A stretch of 12,366 nucleotides of DNA from an uncultured Lachnospiraceae bacterium. Its GTDB lineage: Bacteria; Bacillota; Clostridia; Lachnospirales; Lachnospiraceae. A model generated the notes under the pieces. That model saw only the letters and a list, made by a program, of their open reading frames with translations. It was not told the DNA's origin and did no database searches. Each line of letters opens with the position of its first letter. Position 1 is the first letter of the stretch. This document shows positions 6,629-12,366 of the stretch, in pieces. The DNA lies in assembly GCA_947177515.1 (NCBI GenBank), contig CAMWUU010000057.1:1-12366 (forward strand), in the 5' to 3' direction. Made by a program: the position numbers and the translations under genes.

Positions 6629-7372
6629 CTATTCTTTTATTCCCTCAAAAATCCTATTATAAAACTGTTCCAGTGTCTGTCTTTTCTCCCCTGTGCCAAG
6701 TGCTTCCTTTAATGGCATACTACATATGGTATGCCCTCCATCAAGTACACAGATACTATCACAAACCTGCTCAACCTCATCCATCCGATGCCCAACATAA
6801 ACCACCGCCACACCCCGGTCTGCAAGATCGCGCACCACCTTCAAGATCAGATTCCTTGACTGGATATCAACACCCTCAGTCGGCTCATCCAAAATAAGAA
6901 GTTTTGGCTCCCTCAAAAGCGCCACTGCAATATTAAGCCGCCGCTTCATCCCCCCGGAGTACTCCCCGACGCGCATTTTCAGCATTTCCCCCGTAAGTCC
7001 CACCATCGCAGCGGATGCATTGACCCGCTCTTTTAGCCTGCCCCCATGAATTTTTCCCGCACGCCCAAAAAACTTAAGGTTTTCCAAGCCGCTTATGGAT
7101 TCGTACAATGCGATCTCCTGCGGCACATAGCCTAATTTCTCCCGCAGGGGTCGGGGATTTTTGCGGATATCTTCCCCCTGGAAAATAATCTGCCCCTCAT
7201 CCGGCTTTACTAGGGTAGCAATCATAGAAACTGTGGTTGATTTCCCCGCACCGTTAGTTCCAATCAGTCCAAGCACCTCCCCGGGGGCAAGGCAAAAGGA
7301 AATCCCGTCCACTGCTTTTTTCCCCCGATAGCTTTTTGATACTCCTTTTACACAAAGACATACCCCGTCCAT
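6629..7372 (-). CDS. ABC transporter ATP-binding protein, ABC-2/CcmA type, no permease nearby
   Basis: A 247-residue ABC ATPase with every catalytic motif: Walker A GTNGAGKST (38-46), Q-loop Gln85 (YVPQ), signature YSGGMK (138-143), Walker B LLILDE (158-163), D-loop region EGVD and switch His195 in YVGHRMDE. It is closest to the drug/lipid/polysaccharide exporter type (COG1131), whose members energise a separate ABC-2 permease. No permease is present: the next gene downstream is the soluble 846-residue protein, and a terminator lies upstream. The frame is open to 7462, but the promoter's -10 lies at 7398-7403, so earlier starts would be outside the transcript. ATG 7372 has AGGAAGG nine bases before it. 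The transported substrate is unknown. Confidence 0.93.
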   Translation of the reverse strand: MDGVCLCVKGVSKSYRGKKAVDGISFCLAPGEVLGLIGTNGAGKSTTVSMIATLVKPDEGQIIFQGEDIRKNPRPLREKLGYVPQEIALYESISGLENLKFFGRAGKIHGGRLKERVNASAAMVGLTGEMLKMRVGEYSGGMKRRLNIAVALLREPKLLILDEPTEGVDIQSRNLILKVVRDLADRGVAVVYVGHRMDEVEQVCDSICVLDGGHTICSMPLKEALGTGEKRQTLEQFYNRIFEGIKE

Positions 7373-7397
7373 CCGGCACCATCCTTCCTCTTTTGCC

Positions 7398-7426
7398 ATT
7401 ATACAACTTTTTTCACAGAAAATCAA
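7398..7426 (-). promoter_or_regulatory. Promoter for the ABC ATPase operon
   Basis: TTGATT (7426-7421), a 17-base spacer, and TATAAT (7403-7398) on the - strand. The expected start is near 7391, giving a leader of about 20 bases with AGGAAGG before ATG 7372. This decides the start of the ABC gene. Confidence 0.8.
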
Positions 7427-7502
7427 AGCTTTCCTGCTTAAACTGCAAAGGAATATATGCAAAAAACGAAATTACAGATACTTTATCCCATTTTTCCTTA
7501 AT

Positions 7503-7573
7503 AAAAAAACGCAGCAACGCGCAGGAAAAATACCAAATATCCAGATTGGCATATTTCCCCTCGCGATGCTGCG
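7503..7573 (-). terminator. Strong Rho-independent terminator after the cNMP-domain gene
   Basis: On the - strand CGCAGCA (7573-7567) and TGCTGCG (7516-7510) pair; after an A/A mismatch CGCG/CGCG continues the stem, and inner GGAAA/TTTCC pairs are possible. Seven T residues (7509-7503) follow directly. It lies about 125 bases after the stop of the cNMP-domain gene and before the ABC promoter, separating the two units. Confidence 0.85.
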
Positions 7574-7661
7574 CTAGGCTTATGGCCTGCAAAAAAATGG
7601 ATCATTTTATTTTAGGGTTTTGTATCCTCCTATGATGGCAGGCAATCTTTCCGCCTATGTA

Positions 7662-7676
7662 GCAGTACAGTACTGC
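7662..7676. repeat. Perfect 15-base palindrome in the 3' UTR of the cNMP-domain gene
   Basis: GCAGTAC and GTACTGC flank one A, 20 bases after the stop codon at 7697. The region 7373-7696 has no gene; besides this site it holds the terminator and the ABC promoter. A small AGGC/GCCT hairpin at 7576-7588 and an AGGAGG (7631-7626) with no properly spaced start codon also lie here. The palindrome could be a protein-binding site or an RNA hairpin; nothing shows which. Confidence 0.5.
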
Positions 7677-7696
7677 GGGAGAATGCAGCCTACCAC

Positions 7697-10009
7697 CTAG
7701 TTTTCCTGGTAATAGCGCATGGTTTCAAGTATCTCCGGCGGAACCTCGGTTTTGCCATCCTTAACAATCTGTCGGATACGCATATCCAGTTCGTGCGCGC
7801 TCTTTGCCCGCTCCCTCCCCGGTTTGGCAAGCGCCTCCTCAAACATTGGCTGTCCTGCCAGCTTCTGGCGCACCGGCTTTGCAAACGGGCAGTACATTGC
7901 CAGGATATCCCTAGCTGTCTTGTTTAAGCGGATTGCACCTCCTGACTCGTTGCGCACCCACAATTCGTAATCCATGGTAAAAATCTCGCGCGAATTATTC
8001 TTCCCCTTCTGGATCTGAAGTTTCAGCTTTTCCTTTTTCTCCTCGGAAAGGTCATGGTTCTTGCGGTAAAATTGCAGATAATCACAGTATTCCGAAGTGA
8101 GCGAGCGGTACTTGATGTTATTCCAGCTCCCGCCCTGTAAGAAACGGCAGAGTTCCCAACGGTACTGGCCAAACAACTTCACCATCGCGCCTTCCAGATC
8201 TTCCTCAAAAAAGGCAGGGAAAATGAAACGTCCTGAAGATTCCCTGCGCTTACAGGAACATTCCTGCCACATAGAAGCGCGCGATCCAACTGTCGGCATC
8301 AGGATAATATCAGGATAATATTCTTTCATAATATAAATCTTATCAATCCCCTTGTCCGGCTTCGTAAACAGCACATCACGGTAAAAGACACTGTAATCAA
8401 TCTTCTTTAAGCGCGCAATCACAGCATCCAGTTTTTCAAGTGTTAGTGCGGTGCGTTCAAGTGGCTGCATAATCAATTCCTGGTAGAGCACCGGCATAAA
8501 CGTAGTGACCTGCCCATTGACAATACGGTTGTTAGATTGGAACATATTGCGCACTTCATAGTGCAGCTTTTCCCTCTGGTTTACCATAAGCTGCTTTTCC
8601 TGTGCTTCCGTAATCTGGCTGGTCTTGCGCATACCACGCACATATTCTGTATAATCTTCATCCATCTCACTCTTTGACGGCTCGCGCTTGCCGCTGTAGA
8701 TAGCTTCCAGCCATTCCCGTATTGTGTAGACCTTCCCATCCTTGCCATATGTCCCCGTAAAGTTTACGCCCACACGCGAAACCAGATAACTTAAAGTTTC
8801 TTTATTTAACAGCTTTTCACTCACATAACCGAAATTTAAAAACAGCTCAACTGCCATCGGCAAATCAACTTTATTGTATGCACGCAGGAAAGTTTCCTCA
8901 TAAATTTCATAAAACATTACAGAAATCCCACGCCGCAGTGCCCGCACGTCATCCTCCGTCCCCGTGCGGTTTGTGGATGCCTCAAACTCGGTAATCAGCT
9001 TTCGGAATTTCTCCGCTTTTTCATCCTCAAGACCCGAATATTTCAAAATCTGGTCAAGCGAACCGGAAAGTTCGCTCATGCGCTCCGCACTCTGTGTTTC
9101 CTCCTGCGCCATCTCCTCCGGCTGGTCGCCATTTAAAAGCGCCACATAGAATTTCTCTATCTTCTCACGGTCCACTTTTGGCGTGCGCCCCGTCTTCTTC
9201 TCAATCAGGTTATCCAGTGTATTGATCTGTTCCATACACTCGTCCACCCATTTCCCAGAGGTTTTTTCCTCCTCCCGCCCCCGGGTTTTTAGCCCAAACC
9301 CAATCAGCGCCTGGAATAAACCACTTGCGCCGTCCTCGCCGACTAATTGCCTTAAAAGTTCTTCTAAGTACTGCGCCGCAACGCCGCATTCTGACACAAG
9401 TTCTGCCAATACTCCTGATGCCTGTTCCAGAAGGAAGAGGGCGATTCCCGCGCCATAGCCATAAAAACTTTTCATTACATCCACTGGCACCGCCGCACTC
9501 TCCAGATAAAAGCCAAGCTTTTTGGGATCGATTACGGTATTGAGTTCAAGCGGGACAAGCTTCTCAATCTCCGGCTGACGCATTGTACCAAGATTTACCT
9601 GCGACGAGAGCGCTATGTATTCCTTATAGGTATTTGTGATCCATTCAAAACTTGCCTGAGCCTGCTTCTTAAATTCAAATCTTGCACGGTACAGGTTATT
9701 AATAATGCGCACCGCAGAGTACATTAACAGACCACGGTAATCCTTATTCATTTTCAGGATGCGGTCAACAGTAGAAACCCCGTCCGCTGGAAAAGCATAG
9801 ATCACTGTATCATCCACTGCGGCGCAGCTACTTAACGCCTTACCCATATACAGATCCTGCACACCCAGGAAACAACCATTCCCCAAAACAATACGGCACC
9901 CCTCGTTATAAAGCTCCACACAGCCCTTTAACACGACACAAACATAGCGTATCGCTTCCCCCTCCGCGTAGATCACCGTCCCTTTCTGGACTTCATTCAT
10001 CTGATTCAT
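7697..10009 (-). CDS. ~770-residue protein with N-terminal degenerate cyclic-nucleotide-binding domain
   Basis: Residues ~8-80 follow the cNMP-binding (CAP_ED) beta-barrel: QKGTVIYAEGEAIRYVCVVLKGCVELY, then a phosphate-cassette position GCFLGVQDLYMGKALSSCAAV. The cassette lacks the Glu and Arg that hold cAMP in CRP-type proteins (usual pattern GE.ALL...PRAAT), so a normal nucleotide ligand is doubtful. The remaining ~650 residues are mostly helical, soluble and of unknown function; no DNA-binding helix-turn-helix or enzymatic motif is recognised. There is no signal peptide or membrane segment. The frame is open to a TTG at 10129. ATG 10009 is preferred for its AGGA six bases upstream; ATG 10027 (AAAGGG) and 10000 are alternatives. 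A possible small ORF overlaps the start; a strong terminator ends the unit. Any link to the adjacent ABC/AAA genes is inferred only from position. Confidence 0.8.
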   Translation of the reverse strand: MNQMNEVQKGTVIYAEGEAIRYVCVVLKGCVELYNEGCRIVLGNGCFLGVQDLYMGKALSSCAAVDDTVIYAFPADGVSTVDRILKMNKDYRGLLMYSAVRIINNLYRARFEFKKQAQASFEWITNTYKEYIALSSQVNLGTMRQPEIEKLVPLELNTVIDPKKLGFYLESAAVPVDVMKSFYGYGAGIALFLLEQASGVLAELVSECGVAAQYLEELLRQLVGEDGASGLFQALIGFGLKTRGREEEKTSGKWVDECMEQINTLDNLIEKKTGRTPKVDREKIEKFYVALLNGDQPEEMAQEETQSAERMSELSGSLDQILKYSGLEDEKAEKFRKLITEFEASTNRTGTEDDVRALRRGISVMFYEIYEETFLRAYNKVDLPMAVELFLNFGYVSEKLLNKETLSYLVSRVGVNFTGTYGKDGKVYTIREWLEAIYSGKREPSKSEMDEDYTEYVRGMRKTSQITEAQEKQLMVNQREKLHYEVRNMFQSNNRIVNGQVTTFMPVLYQELIMQPLERTALTLEKLDAVIARLKKIDYSVFYRDVLFTKPDKGIDKIYIMKEYYPDIILMPTVGSRASMWQECSCKRRESSGRFIFPAFFEEDLEGAMVKLFGQYRWELCRFLQGGSWNNIKYRSLTSEYCDYLQFYRKNHDLSEEKKEKLKLQIQKGKNNSREIFTMDYELWVRNESGGAIRLNKTARDILAMYCPFAKPVRQKLAGQPMFEEALAKPGRERAKSAHELDMRIRQIVKDGKTEVPPEILETMRYYQEN

Positions 10010-10124
10010 CTTCAATCCTGCATCCATTCCGCTTAGCCCTTTCCAAATACCTTCTAATCTCCCGCAGCAACCTGCGCCTTTTACTGCAACGGCACAAAAG
10101 GCCGCCGCCCGGTTCTGTGGACAT
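9993..10124 (-). CDS. Possible 43-residue small protein overlapping the start of the cNMP-domain gene
   Basis: ATG 10124 follows a GCAGGAG ribosome site (11-base spacing) just after a TATAAT. The product has a Gly/Cys N-terminus, a strongly basic helix (SKRRRLLREIRRYLERAKR) and an acidic tail (IEDESDE). Its TGA lies inside the next gene's start region: 8 bases overlap if that gene starts at ATG 10000 (ATGAATGA), 17 if at 10009. This is the pattern of translational coupling. The competing reading is a TTG start at 10129 in the long frame with five-base spacing, which would give an Ala/Cys/Gly-rich extension; the small ORF looks more protein-like. No family recognised. Confidence 0.5.
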   Translation of the reverse strand: MSTEPGGGLLCRCSKRRRLLREIRRYLERAKRNGCRIEDESDE

Positions 10125-10146
10125 AACAAAAAAACTCCTGCATACT

Positions 10147-10152
10147 ATTATA
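10147..10152 (-). promoter_or_regulatory. Probable -10 for the small ORF/cNMP-domain unit
   Basis: TATAAT on the - strand (10152-10147), 10 bases before the GCAGGAG ribosome site, so the leader would be very short. No good -35 is seen; TTTTCC at about 17 bases is poor. Confidence 0.45.
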
Positions 10153-10212
10153 TACGAAAGTTGGGAATAGGAAAAGAAGAATTTCGAAAAAATTGAAAAA
10201 GTCGGGAAAGAA

Positions 10213-10229
10213 TTGGGATAATATCCCAA
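10213..10229 (-). terminator. Inverted repeat after the 137-residue gene, possible weak terminator
   Basis: TTGGGATA and TATCCCAA flank a single A, 28 bases after the stop codon at 10258. As RNA it would be a 6-bp stem with a 5-base loop. The following TTCTTTCCCGACTTTTT on the - strand is a poor U-tract. It also lies ~60 bases upstream of the next -10, so an operator is another reading. Confidence 0.35.
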
Positions 10230-10257
10230 AATATTGAAATTTCTCCTATTTTCGGTT

Positions 10258-10671
10258 CTATCTAACCGGATGGTTCTTGCGAAAAATATCCTCTTCAATA
10301 TATCTTGCCGGCATAAATTCATAAAAAAGCCATTGTTCCATCTTTTCTACTACATCCCTTTTACTGCGCGATGTAAACTTTAACAGCGGCCGCTCCCAGT
10401 TTCCGTTTAGCACTGCGCGCAGGCAAAAACATCCAGTAGGATCACCGTCCGGATACCACCCAAGATCAATGCCAAGCCTTTGCTTTTCAACACACCGGTT
10501 CTGTTTCTGTTCCAGGTCAGTATAAAGATAAAGGATATCCTGCGTAAACAAAAAAAGCCAGCCTCTATCTTCCGGCAGCAATTCTTCCGGTTCCAGATCT
10601 TCCAGTTTGTGGAACATAACCGTCCATCCGCCGGGAATCCGAAGGGGCTGCAAACGCTTCCAGTCAGGCAT
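10258..10671 (-). CDS. 137-residue protein of unknown function
   Basis: Not assigned to a named family. The protein is soluble, Trp-rich and slightly acidic in its first half. Features are RIPGGWTVMFHKLEDLEP (11-28), WLFLFTQDILYLYTDLE (38-54), GIDLGWYPDGDPTGCFCLRAVL (67-88), and a C-terminal SRSKRDVVEKMEQWLFYEF helix (101-119). The IDLGWYPxGDPxG pattern with a 'NWERPLLKF' strand reminds me of small stand-alone proteins near toxin genes in Firmicutes (possible immunity proteins), but no toxin is present. The ATG at 10671 is chosen for AAGGGAG about seven bases upstream. The frame stays open to 11007, and ATG 10821 (GGAGGG upstream, 187 residues) is a real alternative; the part above ~10914 overlaps the SRP RNA and cannot be coding in practice. 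It may be co-transcribed with the SRP RNA. Confidence 0.7.
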   Translation of the reverse strand: MPDWKRLQPLRIPGGWTVMFHKLEDLEPEELLPEDRGWLFLFTQDILYLYTDLEQKQNRCVEKQRLGIDLGWYPDGDPTGCFCLRAVLNGNWERPLLKFTSRSKRDVVEKMEQWLFYEFMPARYIEEDIFRKNHPVR

Positions 10672-10913
10672 ATGATTCTCCCTTCTTTCTGTAAACCAAA
10701 CCAGGAAACAAAAATGTTTTTCCAGGCAGTGCCAACATGTCCATATTACTTGGACATTGCCCGGGTAATACGAACATTGCCCAGCCATCAAGGAATTTTC
10801 CCTAATGGGTTTTGGTTCCATTCTGGTTCCCTCCAGTATCCTGTCCAGTGTATCAATTCTATTTTGTATATCAAAATATGCGCATATAAATTTAATCTTC
10901 CAATAGTTATAAT

Positions 10914-11186
10914 AAATTCCGCGCGGCTTGCTTCGAATAACCTCCCCAGACGTTACCCCTGCAGCCAACTCGGCCCAGGCACCCTCACGGCACATGGGAG
11001 GATCCACTTAGTGCTGCTGCATTCCTGCCCTGACACGGTTCATGAAGTCCCATTGCGTAAGACCCAAGCGTCAACATCGCTTACAGGGGGCGGCTCCACA
11101 GAGCATCACCCTCGGCGCGCCATCACCCCTGCTGTAGCGGATTGCAGGTACAGGGCACCGCTATCTCCCCGGCTGCGCGGAAATTT
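10914..11186 (-). ncRNA. ffs: Signal recognition particle RNA, large Gram-positive type
   Basis: RNA core of the SRP, which pairs with Ffh to target nascent proteins to the membrane. On the - strand the Alu-domain start GGGGAGATAGCGGTGCCC with CCTGCAATCCGCTA is present. The S-domain helix 8 follows: ATGAACC, GTCAGG, a GGAA tetraloop closed by GCA/TGC, AGCAGC and CTAAG. Then come CCATGTGCCG and GCCTGGGCCGAG near the 3' side. The ends pair with each other (TTTCCGCGC with GCGCGGAA), which sets the approximate limits; the ~270-base length agrees with the Bacillus scRNA. Exact mature ends are uncertain by several bases. Confidence 0.95.
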
Positions 11187-11235
11187 TCTGACATAAAATA
11201 ATAATCTCAATATACATCCAAAGGATGCAGGTGTT

Positions 11236-11264
11236 AGTATACCCCATTTGATGCAGTTTGTCAA
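11236..11264 (-). promoter_or_regulatory. Near-consensus promoter for the SRP RNA
   Basis: TTGACA (11264-11259), a 17-base spacer and TATACT (11241-11236) on the - strand. Transcription should begin near 11229, leaving ~45 bases to be trimmed from the 5' end of the precursor. The strength suits a highly expressed housekeeping RNA. Confidence 0.9.
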
Positions 11265-11348
11265 GGAGGCAGAAAAAATAATATTTCAGGTTACCAGGAA
11301 AGACAAAAAAGCGTAATCCTAACACATTCCAGTAATTAGCATGTCACT

Positions 11349-12011
11349 TTACTCTATATTACAAAATTGTATAAGTTGCGGATAATACTCTGCATTTTCC
11401 CGTATATATTCACGCTTGAATGCAGCAAATTTGGATTCCCTGCGAAGCATTGCCCTCAATATTCCTTTTACTATCGACGACTCTGAATTCTTTTTCAATT
11501 TTTCAAGATTTTTATACAGTTTATTCATTTCTTTGTTTAATTCCCGTAACCGCAATTCACTTGCGCATACTCTGATACCTGTGTTTTTCAAATTAAAGAC
11601 TTCCATAATCAATTGTGCGGTTAATTCCACTATTGGCTCTTTCTTTTTTCCCGAAATATCCACAGTTCCTTCTCTCAAATGGAAGCAGAGAAATTCCTCC
11701 GGTTCCTGTATACAGCAATCCAAAATCCCCCCATCATATTCCTGCCGATTCTTTACCCCATTACAATGCCCGCACGCCCAGAAAAGATTATTCCATTCAA
11801 ATTTCCGTTCCGGATATTTTCCATTCTTATGTGGCAACAAATGTTCTACCACTGGATCCTACAGATCACTAAGCCCGCATATATAACATTTGTTTTGAAA
11901 ATCCTGTTTCAACCTATCAACCACATCTGGTTCCAAATAACTTCCGGTTTTCTTCTTAGCCTCCTGTGCCAAAGATACCGGAGCCGGAAAAGAGCGTTCC
12001 ACTTTTATCAT
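11349..12011 (-). pseudogene. ptuB: Septu-type HNH endonuclease gene with an in-frame TAG
   Basis: Read through one stop, this is a 220-codon HNH nuclease gene starting MIKVERSFPAPVSLAQEAKK. The zinc/HNH core is C42xxC45, then DPVVEHLLPH (His57, His61), WNNLFWACGHCNGVKN (Asn74-75, C80xxC83), and a helical Lys/Glu/Arg-rich C-terminus. Codon 51 is TAG (11861-11859), directly between CYICGLSDL and DPVVEHLL; relatives, as I recall them, have Gln or a similar residue there, and CAG to TAG is one base change. No other frame damage is present, so the break is recent, is a sequence error, or is suppressed. A GTG at 11852 keeps the rest open but would drop the first Cys pair. The ATG overlaps the ATPase stop by four bases (ATGA), and no terminator is obvious after it. 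In Septu systems this nuclease works with the PtuA ATPase against phage. Confidence 0.8.
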
Positions 12012-12366
12012 CTGATCTCTCCCCTCTTTTCAAACTCAAGTTTCATCCTTTGATACTCCGTCGTAATATCCAGTGCAAGATAATCGGGGATTTCATCCAA
12101 ATAAAATTCCAGATCTGCGATTTCTTCCAGTTCATTATCTGATAATTTCTCCCGTCCGATCAGCTCCCTGAATCTCCTAAATTTTTCTTCCAAGTCAAAG
12201 GAAAGTTCACCCACATCAAAATACCCCTCCACAATGCCACTGTACGGCACATCGGAAAGTCCGTTCCTTACCAGAAGCCGTTTCTGCAGATCATAAATCA
12301 CTGCATCTGCCCCGCTGTTCAAAATAAACGGCGAATGAGTGGATACGATAAACTGAATATTCGGAA
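12008..12366 (-). CDS. ptuA: C-terminal part of an AAA/ABC-type ATPase, probable Septu PtuA
   Basis: Only the last ~118 residues are in the window; the frame is open to the right edge. The segment begins PNIQFIVSTHSPFILNSGADAV, the strand and switch-His region (STHSP) at the end of SMC/OLD-like ATPase domains that follows Walker B. A helical tail follows (DLEEKFRRFRELIGREKLSDNELEEIADLEFYL) and it ends EKRGEIR. The stop overlaps the HNH gene's ATG as ATGA. An ATPase of this class tightly coupled to this HNH protein is the PtuA-PtuB arrangement of Septu, where PtuA forms the scaffold and nucleotide sensor. The N-terminal P-loop is not visible, so type and integrity cannot be checked. A retron-linked version would need a reverse transcriptase outside the window. 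Confidence 0.75.
   Translation of the reverse strand, partial: PNIQFIVSTHSPFILNSGADAVIYDLQKRLLVRNGLSDVPYSGIVEGYFDVGELSFDLEEKFRRFRELIGREKLSDNELEEIADLEFYLDEIPDYLALDITTEYQRMKLEFEKRGEIR

Noticed and set aside
7503..7610. 35-codon - strand frame MIHFFAGHKPSAAS... downstream of an AGGAGG
   Set aside because: The AGGAGG is 20 bases from the ATG, and the frame simply runs through the terminator stem and its U-tract.
10672..11007. N-terminal extension of the 137-residue protein to 11007
   Set aside because: It would read into the SRP RNA 3' domain; the product there has no protein character.
10480..11196. Long + strand frame opposite the 137-residue gene and SRP RNA
   Set aside because: Most of it is the antisense of the SRP RNA and of a better-supported gene; the product resembles no protein.
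11349..11852. Intact 167-residue HNH gene starting at GTG 11852
   Set aside because: The reading frame and HNH homology continue upstream through the TAG to an ATG that overlaps the ATPase stop, so this is the 3' part of a broken gene.

Overview
The window looks like low-to-mid GC Firmicutes DNA, most probably a gut clostridium of the Lachnospiraceae type. The main reasons are a large Gram-positive-type SRP RNA with an Alu domain, AGGAG/GGAG Shine-Dalgarno sites, TTGACA/TATAAT promoters (several with extended TGn -10 elements), and protein sequences of clostridial character. Family names come from recognising motifs by eye; no database search was possible.

Layout. The left edge holds the 3' end of a GNAT acetyltransferase (+), followed by a hairpin terminator shared with the convergent gene murA (-), which has its own promoter. 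Upstream of murA on the same strand are a divergent shikimate kinase-like protein and a flavin reductase-family protein. Their stop and start codons abut, so they are probably translationally coupled. A ~615-base stretch without a firm gene follows, holding promoters, inverted repeats and two possible leader ORFs. Then comes a lone + strand gene for a single SbsA-type Ig-like domain.

From 4032 to 10152 lies a - strand block of unusual proteins. In transcription order these are: a possible 43-residue basic/acidic small protein overlapping the next start; a ~770-residue protein with a degenerate cyclic-nucleotide-binding domain; a strong terminator; a new promoter; an ABC ATPase without a visible permease; an intercistronic hairpin; and an 846-residue protein with a TPR-like N-terminus, a 51-bp tandem-repeat linker and a degenerate SpoVK/CbxX-like AAA+ domain. 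The ABC ATPase and the 846-residue protein look like one transcription unit. No known pathway explains this block.

The right part holds a 137-residue protein of unknown function, the SRP RNA gene with a near-consensus promoter, and, running off the edge, an ATPase/HNH nuclease pair. Their 4-base overlap, the STHSP-containing ATPase tail and the HNH protein fit a Septu (PtuA/PtuB) antiphage system. The HNH gene is interrupted by a single in-frame TAG at codon 51, between its two Cys pairs, while the rest of the frame is intact. This looks like a recently inactivated defence gene, or a sequencing error or suppressed stop.
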